Origin: Roseibium aquae
GTDB lineage: Bacteria > Pseudomonadota > Alphaproteobacteria > Rhizobiales > Stappiaceae
Assembly (NCBI RefSeq): GCF_008711285.1
Contig: NZ_VXDC01000002.1
Location: 248,001-312,000 of the forward strand
Direction: 5' to 3'
Length of the DNA: 64,000 nt
Shown here: positions 49,201 to 58,416 of the stretch, in pieces
Numbering within the stretch: the stretch's first letter is position 1
Layout: each line of letters starts with the position of its first letter
Made by a program: the position numbers and the translations under genes
Notes under the pieces: model-generated
What the model saw: the letters and a program-made list of their open reading frames with translations, nothing else
Databases searched by the model: none
What the model was told of the DNA's origin: nothing

Positions 49201-50110
49201 GATCCCACTCCACGTCTGCCTGTCCCGGACGTCCGTCCCGGTTTCGCGTTACATCCACCTGCCAGCCCGCCCGTCCCAAACCGTCATGGGGCCCGTGGGC
49301 CAGAAGGCCCGGAGGGAGAGACGGTTTCGGCGCGATGCAAAACCGTGTCAGGGCGGCTGTCGGCTCATCCACCGTTCCATGGCGCGCCAGAAGCACCGGC
49401 ACGCCGCTTGCCTGCGCGCGCAAGAGCAGTCGGCGGGTCGCCGTGAGGTCGAGTGCCCGGTGCCGGCCCTGGATATCGCCCCAGACCGCCGCCAATGCCG
49501 GACAGCTTGCCCCCTCCTCAAGCACCCAAAGCGCCTCTTCCAGGCGGTGCGGAAAAACTGCCATGACCCTTTGTGCATCCAGACCGAAGCGGACCAGCCC
49601 CGGTCCGTGGACAACTCCTGCCTCGCGGGTTGCGTCCGGAGCCGCGACCCACAACACCGGGCCAGGCCGCAAATTCGCAATCCGCTTCAAGAGCGCCATG
49701 ACAAATCCACTGACGGCTCCCGAATCCCGGCTTTGCATCCCCACGACTTCATGCAGGCTGGCAAGCCTCAGGCTCCCATCGGCGAACAATCGGTCAAGCT
49801 CCGGCACGCCGAAGGCCAACCTTTGTATTCGTTCTTCTTTTGTTCTTAGTTTTTGCCGCCCGGCGCCGTCAGTCCCTTCTTCGTTTGGTGTTTGCACCGC
49901 TGGAGAACCGGCCGGCCCCAGCTTCCTGGCGGGGAAAGCAGGGGCCGGACCAAACTGCGTGCTGGAGGGGAGGCGACCTTCCAGCTCCGCCACACGGCGG
50001 CGCAGTTCGGCAAGACTGTTTCGGGACCGGGTCTGCCCGTCAGAGCCGAGATCCCGGTCACTCGTCCGGATTGTTCGTCCGGGCGGTTTTGGGGCAGCAG
50101 CGCGGTCCAC
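49070..50110 (-). CDS. imuA: ImuA, RecA-like mutasome protein
   Basis: ImuA works with ImuB and DnaE2 in damage-induced mutagenesis. The 346-residue frame starts with GTG 50110, contains LAELRRRVAELEG (about 34-46) and the RecA-like core from RLAFGVPELDRLFADGSL and SLHEVVG. The C-terminal part ends in a Pro/Ala tail and overlaps imuB by 131 bases in another frame. An AT-rich LexA box lies inside the frame (codons about 89-93), and a TTG at 49819 after it could start a shorter 250-residue form. The N-terminal helix looks family-like, so I favour the long form. Confidence 0.85.
   Translation of the reverse strand: MDRAAAPKPPGRTIRTSDRDLGSDGQTRSRNSLAELRRRVAELEGRLPSSTQFGPAPAFPARKLGPAGSPAVQTPNEEGTDGAGRQKLRTKEERIQRLAFGVPELDRLFADGSLRLASLHEVVGMQSRDSGAVSGFVMALLKRIANLRPGPVLWVAAPDATREAGVVHGPGLVRFGLDAQRVMAVFPHRLEEALWVLEEGASCPALAAVWGDIQGRHRALDLTATRRLLLRAQASGVPVLLARHGTVDEPTAALTRFCIAPKPSLPPGLLAHGPHDGLGRAGWQVDVTRNRDGRPGQADVEWDHATGQFVAPARSIALVSRPAGGPDPAAAERRRPAHAWPQGTGR
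49831..49845 (-). promoter_or_regulatory. Second LexA box, inside the imuA reading frame
   Basis: A perfect GTTC-N7-GTTC (written on the plus strand, GAAC on the minus) lies within imuA in an AT-rich island. It is 16 of 18 bases identical to the upstream box through the adjacent TTA. It may mark an internal SOS promoter or the true one. Confidence 0.6.
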
Positions 50111-50140
50111 GGTCGCTCCAATTCATTGGGTCTGCAGTTT

Positions 50141-50155
50141 GTTCTTTATTTGTTC
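50141..50155 (-). promoter_or_regulatory. LexA (SOS) box upstream of imuA
   Basis: GTTCTTTATTTGTTC matches exactly the alphaproteobacterial LexA box GTTC-N7-GTTC. It is centred about 38 bases upstream of the GTG start of imuA, consistent with SOS control of imuA-imuB-dnaE2. A further half-like TTCC lies at the 11-base interval. Confidence 0.85.
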
Positions 50156-50324
50156 TTATAGATTCCGGAGCCAGGCCTGAGAGTCAAGCGGTTTCCTGGA
50201 GGACATTGTCCGCGCCAATGTCAAATTGAAGCGCGGCGACAGAATCTTAAGGCGTGCGTGTCATAAGTACCGAGAAGACCCACGGATTTCACGCCAAAGA
50301 CCCTGAAAACCGGATCCGAAGAAT

Positions 50325-51740
50325 TTGCGTTTCACCAACAGCTTCTGGACTGAACGTTTGCATCGGGTGCTGGCCATTCCCGCGCTCGAGCGTTTTGCCG
50401 CCCGGATTGGGGCGGGCCCGGGACAAAAGGGCGCAGTCTCTTCCGGAGCCGGGCGCATTGCCGTGTCCACTTTTTCCATTCGGGTCGCCGGTGCTGCGCT
50501 TGCCTATCTTTCACAGATTATCCTGGCCCGCTGGATGGGGGCTTTCGACTACGGGATCTATTCGGTTGTCTGGACCTTGATCATCGTACTTGGGGCCATG
50601 GCGTGTGCCGGGTTTTCAAGCTCTCCCGGCCGGTTCATCCCCGAGTATCGCCATCGCGGATCCCTTCAAAAGCTGCGCGGATTTCTTGTCGCAAGCCGAA
50701 TGATCGTTTTTGCCTTCGCGTTGACGGTTGCGGTTCTGGCCGGTCTGCTCCTCTCCGCCTTCAAGGGTCTGATCGAGCCGCATTATGTCGGCCCGCTTGC
50801 CCTCAGTCTGGTTGCCCTGCCCTTTCTGGCGCTCAGTGGCGTGCAGGATGGGATAGCCCGAAGCCATGACTGGCCTGTTCTGGCCGTATTGCCGACATTC
50901 ATCTGGCGCCCCTTGGCCGTCCTGATCCTGCTCGGGGGCCTCGTTCTGGCCGGTCAGCCCGCCACAGCTCAGACGGCCGTCATGGCTGCCCTGGCCGCGA
51001 CCCTGGCAATTCTTGTCTATCAAAGCCTGCACTTGCATGCCCGTTTGCGCAAAACCATCCCCGCAGGTCCGCGCGAAACGGAAATGAAGACGTGGCTGGC
51101 CGTATCCCTGCCAATGCTGATGGTCGACGGCTTCATGCAACTGCTCACGAGCGCGGATGTCCTGATGGTCAGCCTGTGGCATTCGCCGGAGGACGTCGCG
51201 GTCTATTTCGCGGCCTCCAAGACCCTGGCCCTGGTTCATTTTGTCTTCTTTGCCGTGCGATCCGCTTCGGCGCACAGGTTTTCGGCCCTTGTTCAGGCCA
51301 AAGACCCCGAAGCCCTGGCCGCCTATGCCCGCATGGCGACCTGGTGGACCTTCTGGCCCTCCCTCGTGGCGGGTCTCGGGCTGCTCGCACTGGCCCCCTT
51401 GCTTCTGCGCCTGTTCGGGGCTGATTTCACGGACGGTTATCCGTTGATCGCCATTTTGATGATCGGCGTTCTGGCGCGGGCTTCCGTCGGGCCGGCCGAT
51501 GCGCTGCTGAGCATGAGTGGTCATCAACGTCTGTCAGCCCTGGTCTATGGCGCGACGTTTCTGGTCAATATCGGCTTGAACGTGGTTTTGATTCCCTGGC
51601 TCGGGCTCCCAGGTGCCGCGCTCGCCACAAGCCTCGCAATCATTTTTGAAGCTGCGTGTCTGGCGATTCTCGCCCATCGCCGTCTTAATGTGCAACTATT
51701 CGTGGTTCCGATCCGCAGGCTGAAAAAGGAGCGTTCATGA
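50325..51740 (+). CDS. Polysaccharide flippase (MATE/Wzx-like)
   Basis: The 471-residue membrane protein has about twelve helices and the MviN/PST family layout: GAALAYLSQIILARWMGAFDYGIYSVV near the start and NIGLNVVLIPWLGLPGAALAT near the end. It likely flips lipid-linked sugars across the inner membrane. A TTG at 50325 is the start of the open frame; no ribosome site is convincing, so a later start is possible. The stop codon overlaps the acetyltransferase gene by ATGA, so the two form a cassette. Confidence 0.9.
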   Translation: MRFTNSFWTERLHRVLAIPALERFAARIGAGPGQKGAVSSGAGRIAVSTFSIRVAGAALAYLSQIILARWMGAFDYGIYSVVWTLIIVLGAMACAGFSSSPGRFIPEYRHRGSLQKLRGFLVASRMIVFAFALTVAVLAGLLLSAFKGLIEPHYVGPLALSLVALPFLALSGVQDGIARSHDWPVLAVLPTFIWRPLAVLILLGGLVLAGQPATAQTAVMAALAATLAILVYQSLHLHARLRKTIPAGPRETEMKTWLAVSLPMLMVDGFMQLLTSADVLMVSLWHSPEDVAVYFAASKTLALVHFVFFAVRSASAHRFSALVQAKDPEALAAYARMATWWTFWPSLVAGLGLLALAPLLLRLFGADFTDGYPLIAILMIGVLARASVGPADALLSMSGHQRLSALVYGATFLVNIGLNVVLIPWLGLPGAALATSLAIIFEAACLAILAHRRLNVQLFVVPIRRLKKERS

Positions 51741-52876
51741 ACCGGGTTGTACCGGCACTCGCCCCGCCGCTCGAAGCGGCCATTGTCTCGCCGTTGTCTG
51801 CGGCGGGAGACGTGCCGGCATGGCGAGCCTTGACAACAAACAGCACGGATCCCAACCCGTTTTTCGGGCCAGACTTCCTGATGCCATTCCTGGAAAACAT
51901 GCGGCAGCCTCCGGTGAGGCTGGCCGTCGTGCGCAATGCATCAACCGGCACTTGGCTTGCCGCTGCGCCCGTTGGCCGCCGCCGTCTCGGCTTGGCGGTT
52001 CCGGCTGCGACAAGCTGGGCGACGGAATACTCGCCGCTCGGCTCGCCCCTGATTCACCGGGATACCAACAACCAGGTGGTTGGCCTGCTGCTCGACACAA
52101 TGAGCGAAGCTGCGGGTAGTCCTCTGGTCGCCTTTCCCTATCTACCGCTCGACAGTTCAACCGCTGCCCGCCTGCTGACCACGGACCTCACCTGGCGCTG
52201 GAGCTTGGCTCACGAAGCCAGCCGGGCCGCGCATTCGGCCGGAGCGCACGGGGAAGCCCAGTTCGCGGAGGCTTTCAGCGGCAAGAAGCGCAAGGAATTG
52301 ATGCGCCAGATGCGCCGTCTTGCCGACTTGGGCGAAATCGAACTGTCCAGCACGCAAGGCAAGGCGGGCGTGCCCGCGTTCGAATGTTTTCTGGAGTTGG
52401 AAGCGCGGGGCTGGAAAGGCCGGTCCGGCACGGCCCTCAAGATGAGACGGGAAACCGAAGATTTCGCCCGCCAGATGATCGCGACCCGCGCGGCCCACGG
52501 CGGCATCCGGATCGATCAGTTGCTGCTCGACGGGCGCCCGATTGCCATGCTGGTGCTGCTGCGCGAAGGTTCCCGGATATTTTCCTGGAAGATCGCTTAT
52601 GACGAGGCTTTTTCCAAATATTCGCCTGGAACGCAGATCGCGCTCTATGCGATGGAGAAGAACCTGCGGGACGATGAACTGACAGGCGCCGATTCTCTTG
52701 CTGTGCCCGGGCACCACATGATCGAACCGCTCTGGCGGGGCCGGTTGCCCACGGCGACCCTTCTGTTGTCGAAGTCCCGCAGCGGGCATTTCCTGATGAA
52801 GGCCGGCCAGATGGACGTCGACCTGGAAAAATCGGCGCGGGCTGCCGCACGCAGATGGCTCAAGCGGAAGGACTGA
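51737..52876 (+). CDS. CelD/FemAB-like GNAT acetyltransferase
   Basis: The 379-residue protein matches the Acetyltransf_6 (CelD/BcsL) family: FSGKKRKELMRQMRRL, then FLELEARGWKGRSGTAL, and the late GTQIALYAMEKN. Members acetylate polysaccharides or precursors in exopolysaccharide pathways. It is translationally coupled to the flippase gene by ATGA. The 3' end overlaps the convergent synthetase gene by 17 bases. The acceptor sugar is unknown. Confidence 0.88.
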   Translation: MNRVVPALAPPLEAAIVSPLSAAGDVPAWRALTTNSTDPNPFFGPDFLMPFLENMRQPPVRLAVVRNASTGTWLAAAPVGRRRLGLAVPAATSWATEYSPLGSPLIHRDTNNQVVGLLLDTMSEAAGSPLVAFPYLPLDSSTAARLLTTDLTWRWSLAHEASRAAHSAGAHGEAQFAEAFSGKKRKELMRQMRRLADLGEIELSSTQGKAGVPAFECFLELEARGWKGRSGTALKMRRETEDFARQMIATRAAHGGIRIDQLLLDGRPIAMLVLLREGSRIFSWKIAYDEAFSKYSPGTQIALYAMEKNLRDDELTGADSLAVPGHHMIEPLWRGRLPTATLLLSKSRSGHFLMKAGQMDVDLEKSARAAARRWLKRKD

Positions 52877-54506
52877 ATTCCACTTCCGCGCGCGCCTTTT
52901 CCCTCAAGGTCCGGCGGATCACCTTGCCTGAGGTCGTCATCGGCAACTCCGTCACGAACTCGATCTCCCGCGGGTACTCATGGGCCGAAAGGCGGGCCCG
53001 CACAAAATCCTGGATATCCAGCTTCAGGTTGTCTCCGGCGGCCTGGCCGTCCTTCAGCACAATATAGGCCTTCACCACCTCGGTCCGCACAGGGTCGGGC
53101 TTGCCGATCGCCGCAGACAGGGCGACAGCCGGATGCATCAACAGGCAGTCCTCGATCTCACCCGGGCCGATCCGGTAGCTGGCAGAGGTGATGATATCGT
53201 CGTCCCGCCCGACGAAATGAACGTAGCCCTCATCATCCATGACGCCCTGGTCTCCGGTGATCATCCAGTCGCCGGCGAATTTCTCCAAAGTGGCCTCCGG
53301 TTTGTTCCAATAACGCAGAAACATGACGGGATCCGGGCAGCGGACAGCAATCTGCCCGGGCTCCTCGGGTGGCAGAACCGCCCCCGATGGATCCAGGATG
53401 GCAACTTCGTGTCCTGGAATGGCCTTCCCGATCGCCCCGGATTTGGAAACGCCGGCGGCCGCACAGGACCCCAGGATCGCGTTGCACTCCGTTTGCCCAT
53501 AAAACTCGTTGACCGGAAACCCGAACTCGCACGCGAACCAGTCATAGGCCTCCCGCCCGAGGCTCTCGCCGGCCGATCCGACCGAACGCAGGTCCAGCGC
53601 GTATCTTTCCACCGGCCGCTCGACCATGCGCAGCATCTTGAGCGCAGTCGGTGGAATGAAGGCGTTGCGCACCTGTTCGCGCGCCATCAGAGCGAAGGCC
53701 TGTTCCGGGTCGAATTTCTTGAAGGCGAAAGAAACCACCGGCACGCCGAGATGCAGGGCCGGGAAGAGCGCATTCAAAAGTCCCCCCGCCCACGCCCAGT
53801 CGGCCGGGGTCCAAAGCCTGTCTCCCGGCTGGCCCAGAAAATTTTGCGACATTTCGATGCCCGGAAGATGGCCCGGCAGGACCCGATGGCCGTGGAGCAC
53901 GCCCTTTGGCTGGCCGGTGGTTCCGGATGTGTAGATCATCAGGGCCGGATCACCCGGCGCGGTCGGTTTTGTTTCGAAACTGTCCGAGGCGCGCTCAAGC
54001 AGGTCCGCAAAGCCCTCGACATCCGTTTCCCCGCCGTCCACCGACACAACCAGATTGAGCGCTGGAACGGCCTGCCGGATCTCTCCGAGCTTGGCCAGAC
54101 CCGATGTGTCCGTGACGAGGGCGCAAGCACCCGAATCCACCAGGCGATATTTCAAGGCTTCCAGCCCGAACAGGCTTGCCAGCGGCACGGCAACGGCACC
54201 GCATTTGTAAATCCCCAGATGGGCAATGGCGACAGCCGGTCCTTGCGGCAGAAGAATCGCAACCCGCTCACCCGCGCAAACGCCTTTCGCGGCGAGGGCG
54301 TTTGCAAACCGGTTGGCGGCCTGGTTCAAACACCGGTGTGTCCAATTCTCACTCGTTCCGTCCCCATAAACATGGCGGATGGCAAGCCGGCCGGGGTCGG
54401 TTCGCGCCCAGCGGTCGCTGGTGCTCGCGGCAATGTTGTACCGGGCAGGCAGGTTCCAAGAAAACCGATGGACAAGCGTGTCGAGATCGCCGGCGGGCTG
54501 CAGCAT
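52860..54506 (-). CDS. Acyl-CoA synthetase (AMP-forming)
   Basis: The 548-residue ANL-family enzyme activates a carboxylic acid with ATP and CoA. The motifs are YTSGTTGQPKGVLHG (P-loop), YGQTECNAI, TGDQGVMDDEGYVHFVGRDD, and the catalytic lysine in TTSGKVIRRTLR. It resembles the medium-chain/acetyl-CoA-like synthetases rather than long-chain FadD. ATG 54506 gives MLQPAGDLDTLVHRF; an upstream start would add 21 residues. It converges on and overlaps the acetyltransferase gene by 17 bases; the functional link is doubtful. Confidence 0.92.
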   Translation of the reverse strand: MLQPAGDLDTLVHRFSWNLPARYNIAASTSDRWARTDPGRLAIRHVYGDGTSENWTHRCLNQAANRFANALAAKGVCAGERVAILLPQGPAVAIAHLGIYKCGAVAVPLASLFGLEALKYRLVDSGACALVTDTSGLAKLGEIRQAVPALNLVVSVDGGETDVEGFADLLERASDSFETKPTAPGDPALMIYTSGTTGQPKGVLHGHRVLPGHLPGIEMSQNFLGQPGDRLWTPADWAWAGGLLNALFPALHLGVPVVSFAFKKFDPEQAFALMAREQVRNAFIPPTALKMLRMVERPVERYALDLRSVGSAGESLGREAYDWFACEFGFPVNEFYGQTECNAILGSCAAAGVSKSGAIGKAIPGHEVAILDPSGAVLPPEEPGQIAVRCPDPVMFLRYWNKPEATLEKFAGDWMITGDQGVMDDEGYVHFVGRDDDIITSASYRIGPGEIEDCLLMHPAVALSAAIGKPDPVRTEVVKAYIVLKDGQAAGDNLKLDIQDFVRARLSAHEYPREIEFVTELPMTTSGKVIRRTLREKARAEVEFSPSA

Positions 54507-54622
54507 ATTTGAGCTTTCGCGATGAAGTTTTGAGCAGGCTAAGGTAACGCCGTCTTTTTTGCAGTGCAATAGAACCTTGGCGGCGGTCTTTCCTTTCGGT
54601 CAAAACCTGTTAAAAGCCCGCC

Positions 54623-54662
54623 ATCCGCAAGGTGCGGATCACCGGTCGCAGCCTACCCGGTG
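54623..54662 (+). other. Tandem hairpins in the queC leader
   Basis: Two back-to-back stems lie 24 bases upstream of queC: ATCCGCA / TGCGGAT (54623-54639, 3-base loop) and CACCGG / CCGGTG (54640-54662, 11-base loop TCGCAGCCTAC). No known preQ1 riboswitch class fits by eye. A regulatory leader role is possible, but the gap is short and the stems could be chance. Confidence 0.4.
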
Positions 54663-54685
54663 CCAATCAAAACAAGGGTCCCATT

Positions 54686-55375
54686 GTGAAAACACTTGTC
54701 ATCTGTTCCGGCGGAATGGATTCCGTCACTCTTGCGCACAAGATCGCGCGGGAACATGAGCTGATCGGGCTCATCTCCTTCGACTACGGCCAGCGTCACA
54801 AGAAAGAGCTTGGCTTTGCGAAAAGCTGCGCCGGCACTCTCGGCGTCGAACATATCCTGATCGATATCACCAACATTGGCCGTCAGCTGACCGGCTCCGC
54901 ATTGACCGACACGATCGACGTGCCGGATGGGCACTACGCCGAAGACACCATGAAGATCACCGTGGTGCCGAACCGCAATGCCATCATGCTGACAATCGCC
55001 TACGGCATCGCGGCCGCCCGTGGCGCAGAGGCGGTGGCAACCGCGGTCCATGGCGGCGATCACTTCATCTATCCCGACTGCCGTCCCGCGTTCACCGACA
55101 GTTTCGAAACCATGCAGCGCCATGCCCTCGATGGCATCGGCGAGATCAAGCTGCTGACACCCTATGTCCACGGGACCAAGGCGGATATCGCCGCCGAAGG
55201 CGTGGCACTGGGGGTCGATCACACCCAGACATGGTCTTGTTACAAGGGCGGCGAAATCCACTGCGGACGCTGCGGCACCTGCGTGGAGCGGCGGGAGGCC
55301 TTTCATCTGGCGAAAGTCGATGATCCGACGGTCTATGCCGATCCGGCTTTCTGGCAGGAGGCCTGCCTTGTTTAG
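54686..55375 (+). CDS. queC: 7-cyano-7-deazaguanine synthase QueC
   Basis: QueC converts 7-carboxy-7-deazaguanine to preQ0 with ATP and ammonia. The 229-residue protein has the PP-loop CSGGMDSVTLA and a zinc site CYKGGEIHCGRCGTC near the C-terminus. NRNAIMLTIAYGIA and HGGDHFIYPDCRPAF are family blocks. The start is GTG 54686 with AAGGG upstream; a longer frame from 54632 overlaps the leader. It is the first gene of a queC-D-E-F operon; QueC, D and E are successive enzymes of the pathway. Confidence 0.95.
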   Translation: MKTLVICSGGMDSVTLAHKIAREHELIGLISFDYGQRHKKELGFAKSCAGTLGVEHILIDITNIGRQLTGSALTDTIDVPDGHYAEDTMKITVVPNRNAIMLTIAYGIAAARGAEAVATAVHGGDHFIYPDCRPAFTDSFETMQRHALDGIGEIKLLTPYVHGTKADIAAEGVALGVDHTQTWSCYKGGEIHCGRCGTCVERREAFHLAKVDDPTVYADPAFWQEACLV

Positions 55376-55751
55376 GATCACCAAGGAATTCCATTTTTCC
55401 GCTTCCCATCAGATTCACGGCCTGCCTGAGGATCACCCTTGCGCGCGGTTGCATGGCCACAACTACGTGGTCGAGGTCGAACTGATGTCGGACACGCTCG
55501 ACAGTGTCGGGTTCGTTCGGGATTACCGGGAGCTGTCGGCTTTCAAGACCTATGTCGATGACCGGCTGGACCATCGCCATCTGAATGACGTGCTTGGAGA
55601 TGAGTGCGTGACCGCCGAGACCATGGCGCGGCATTTCTACAATTGGTGCAAGCAACGCTGGCCGGAAACCTCGGCCGTGCGGGTCAAGGAAACGCCGAAA
55701 ACCTGCGCCGAATACCGGCCGGCCGGGTTCGCGGGCGTACACGCCGCATGA
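55368..55751 (+). CDS. queD: 6-carboxytetrahydropterin synthase QueD
   Basis: QueD converts dihydroneopterin triphosphate to 6-carboxytetrahydropterin. The 127-residue protein has the zinc histidines in [11 protein letters not shown] and [11 protein letters not shown] and the catalytic DHRHLND. It starts with TTG 55368, supported by AGGAGG six bases upstream. It overlaps queC by eight bases. ATGA overlap links it to queE. Confidence 0.95.
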   Translation: MFRITKEFHFSASHQIHGLPEDHPCARLHGHNYVVEVELMSDTLDSVGFVRDYRELSAFKTYVDDRLDHRHLNDVLGDECVTAETMARHFYNWCKQRWPETSAVRVKETPKTCAEYRPAGFAGVHAA

Positions 55752-56476
55752 GCGGCCGGACGATCCGGGTCAGTGAGATCTTCGGGCCGACCATCCAGGG
55801 GGAAGGCGCCATGATCGGACAGCCGACGGTGTTCGTGCGCACCGGCGGCTGCGATTACCGCTGCGCCTGGTGCGATACGCTGCACGCGGTCGACACGACA
55901 TTCCGGTCCGAGTGGGCGCCGATGACCCCGGAAGCCATCCTGAAGCAAGTCGACCGGCTGTCGGGTACCCGGCCGCTGACCATCTCGCTGTCCGGCGGCA
56001 ATCCGGCAATCCAGCCCCTTGGGCCGTTGATCGATCTCGGACAACGCGCCGGTTACCGATTTGCGCTTGAAACGCAGGGCAGTCTCGCCAAGGACTGGTT
56101 TGCCGATCTCGATATCCTGACCCTCAGTCCCAAGCCGCCTTCAAGCGGCATGGAAACCGACTGGCAAAAACTCGCCGAGTGTGTGGATGCGGCCGGTTCC
56201 GGACCGCAAACCGTGCTGAAGGTCGTGGTCTTCGATAACGCTGACTATGGCTACGCCAGGGACGTGGCGGATCGTTATCCGTCGCTTCCAATCTATCTCC
56301 AGCCCGGCAACCACACGCCGCCGCCCCCGGATGGGGACGACACGGCCATTGACATGGAGGGCATCATGGACCGGATGCGCTGGCTGATCGGCAAGGTGGC
56401 GGAAGACCGCTGGTATGAGGCCACGGTCCTGCCCCAGCTACACACCCTGATCTGGGGCAATCTCAAAGGAGTTTGA
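55748..56476 (+). CDS. queE: 7-carboxy-7-deazaguanine synthase QueE
   Basis: QueE is a radical SAM enzyme that rearranges 6-carboxytetrahydropterin to 7-carboxy-7-deazaguanine. The 242-residue protein has the cluster motif CDYRCAWCD (CxxxCxxC) near residue 37 and [15 protein letters not shown] 55748 overlaps the queD stop codon by four bases. An AAGGAG inside its end serves queF. Confidence 0.95.
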   Translation: MSGRTIRVSEIFGPTIQGEGAMIGQPTVFVRTGGCDYRCAWCDTLHAVDTTFRSEWAPMTPEAILKQVDRLSGTRPLTISLSGGNPAIQPLGPLIDLGQRAGYRFALETQGSLAKDWFADLDILTLSPKPPSSGMETDWQKLAECVDAAGSGPQTVLKVVVFDNADYGYARDVADRYPSLPIYLQPGNHTPPPPDGDDTAIDMEGIMDRMRWLIGKVAEDRWYEATVLPQLHTLIWGNLKGV

Positions 56477-56481
56477 GCAAG

Positions 56482-56949
56482 ATGAGTGACACATCGATCT
56501 ACCACAACCTCACCCAGCTCGGCGCCGCGACGGAACTGCCAAAGTCCCCCGAGGAGGCTGTGCTCGAAAAGGTCCAGAATCCGCAAGCGGGAACACCCTA
56601 CATGGTCCGGTTCGTGGCGCCCGAATTCACCTCGCTCTGCCCGTTGACCGGTGCGCCCGATTTCGCCCATCTGGTGATCGACTATGTCCCGGACGGGTTT
56701 CTGGTGGAATCCAAGTCCCTGAAACTGTTTCTGGGCTCGTTCCGCAATCACGGGGCCTTTCACGAGGATTGTACAGTGTCGATCGGCAAGCGCCTGGTGG
56801 ATCTTCTTGAGCCGCAATGGCTGCGAATCGGCGGCTACTGGTATCCGCGCGGCGGCATTCCCATCGACGTGTTCTACCAGACCGGCCCGGCCCCGGACGG
56901 GGTATGGATTCCAGAGCAGGGCGTTCAGTCTTACCGCGGGCGGGGATAG
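56482..56949 (+). CDS. queF: NADPH-dependent 7-cyano-7-deazaguanine reductase QueF
   Basis: QueF reduces preQ0 to preQ1. The 155-residue short-form enzyme has the catalytic cysteine in [13 protein letters not shown] and NADPH/substrate segment [18 protein letters not shown] chose ATG 56482, with AAGGAG ten bases upstream; a TTG at 56473 is too near that site. It closes the queC-D-E-F operon, which with gluQRS serves queuosine modification. tgt and queA are not in this window. Confidence 0.95.
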   Translation: MSDTSIYHNLTQLGAATELPKSPEEAVLEKVQNPQAGTPYMVRFVAPEFTSLCPLTGAPDFAHLVIDYVPDGFLVESKSLKLFLGSFRNHGAFHEDCTVSIGKRLVDLLEPQWLRIGGYWYPRGGIPIDVFYQTGPAPDGVWIPEQGVQSYRGRG

Positions 56950-57090
56950 AGGCAACAGAGACGGATTCCCGGTCAGGTTGAAGCGGTCCAGTGCAGTCGA
57001 ACCGGGAAAATCGCTCGCTGTCTTAAAGTGCTGGAGGATCTTTTCCTGATTTGATTGATCCCGAACCGGTTCAATCTGGTCAGGAGATAC

Positions 57091-57753
57091 CTAACCCAGA
57101 ACGACCACCTTGGCCCCAAGTTCGACGCGGTCATAGAGGTCGATGATGTCCTGCTGCCACATCCGGATGCAGCCACTCGAGGCGTTGGTGCCGATGCTTT
57201 GCGGCTGGTTGGTGCCGTGGATGCGGTAGAGCGTGTCCACATTGCCTTGCCACAGATACAGGCCACGCGCGCCGATCGGGTTGTTCAGGCCGCCTTCCTG
57301 TCCGTCGCGGTATTTCTCCAGATGCGGTTCGCGTTCGATCATTTCGTCGGGCGGGAACCATTTCGGCCATTCCCGCTTGAACCGGATCACGGCTTCGCCG
57401 TTCCAGGCAAAACCGGCCCGGCCGACACCGATGCCATACCGCACCGCGCGGCCGCCCTCGAGAACGAAATAGAGAAACTTGTTGCTGGGATCGACGACGA
57501 TGGTGCCAGGCTCGTGACGGGTCGGATATCGCACAGTCTGCCGCCAGTATTGCGGATCGGTTGCCAGATAATCGATGGCTGGCAGGTTGAAGCCGCCGTC
57601 ACGGCGGGCGGCGTAGGCGAGCGCGTAGTCCGGAGTGCCATCCGGATCCAGCGTCAGGCCCGCATCAAGGGCGGCCTGTTTCTGGCTCCGGCTTTGGCAC
57701 GCGGCGAGGAACGCAGCCATCCCGAACACGAATAAGCGGCGGCTGTAAGCCAT
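57091..57753 (-). CDS. L,D-transpeptidase lipoprotein
   Basis: The 220-residue protein has the signal and lipobox MAAFLAAC and the YkuD domain with the catalytic motif HGTNQPQSIGTNASSGCIRM (His and Cys). It makes 3-3 peptidoglycan crosslinks or anchors proteins in the periplasm. GTIVVDPSNKFLYFVLEGG and LNNPIGARGLYLW are family blocks. AAGGAC lies before ATG 57753; an ATG/GTG at 57777 would add eight residues. It stands alone. Confidence 0.93.
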   Translation of the reverse strand: MAYSRRLFVFGMAAFLAACQSRSQKQAALDAGLTLDPDGTPDYALAYAARRDGGFNLPAIDYLATDPQYWRQTVRYPTRHEPGTIVVDPSNKFLYFVLEGGRAVRYGIGVGRAGFAWNGEAVIRFKREWPKWFPPDEMIEREPHLEKYRDGQEGGLNNPIGARGLYLWQGNVDTLYRIHGTNQPQSIGTNASSGCIRMWQQDIIDLYDRVELGAKVVVLG

Positions 57754-57912
57754 GGTGGTGTCCTTGCGTGCGGGCAAGAAACGGCCAAAGGCGGCCGCAT
57801 CTGCCCAATTCGGATACCCTAAGCAACAAGATTATGGTTAACGCAAGGTAAATTGCCTGCGGCGATCCGCCGGGGCCTGGACCGGCCGTTGCCCCGACGA
57901 TCCCGCGATCGC

Positions 57913-58203
57913 TTAAAACACGTTCGGATAAACATACCGGATAATGATGTTCTGCAGCAGGAAGATCCCGAGCAACAACACGATCGGGGAAAGATCGATC
58001 CCGCCGATATAGGGCATTCTGTTGCGGATTGGCCGCAAGACTGGTTCGGTCAGATTGTAGAGCACCTGGGCAATCGAATTGATGATCTGATTACCCGAAT
58101 TGACGATGTTGAAGGCAAACAGCCAGGACAGGATGGCGCTCGCGATGATGACATAAACGTAAAGATTGAGGACCAGCAAAAGGACGTCGAGTATAGCGCG
58201 CAT
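57913..58203 (-). CDS. YggT-family membrane protein
   Basis: The 96-residue protein has two hydrophobic halves separated by the conserved QVLYNLTEPVLRPIRNRMP and starts MRAILDVLLLVLNLYVYV. YggT proteins are membrane-associated, possibly in osmotic stress or envelope maintenance, and often lie near cell-envelope genes. Function is not established. It is 215 bases from the divergent ompV-like gene. Confidence 0.9.
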   Translation of the reverse strand: MRAILDVLLLVLNLYVYVIIASAILSWLFAFNIVNSGNQIINSIAQVLYNLTEPVLRPIRNRMPYIGGIDLSPIVLLLGIFLLQNIIIRYVYPNVF

Positions 58204-58416
58204 AGTTCACCATCCAGGATACATGTGAGTTTGCCTTCCATGTAGCGGCCATGAAGCCCTGCCGCAAGGCGCGCTTGATCTCCAGGCCGCCCGCATCGTC
58301 TGGACGGCGGTGCGGTGCGAAAATGCAACAGGGCTGGACAATCGGCGGCAGGTGACCACCTGACAACCAAGACATGGTACTGTCACCCCAATTTCAGCGT
58401 CTGTTCCGGGTTCATC

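Noticed and set aside
52980..54512. 510-codon plus-strand frame opposite the acyl-CoA synthetase
   Set aside because: It is antisense to a clear ANL-family enzyme and carries no domain.
54570..54685. A known preQ1 riboswitch before queC
   Set aside because: Two hairpins are present but the sequence does not fit preQ1-I or preQ1-II consensus features such as the A-rich tail pairing.
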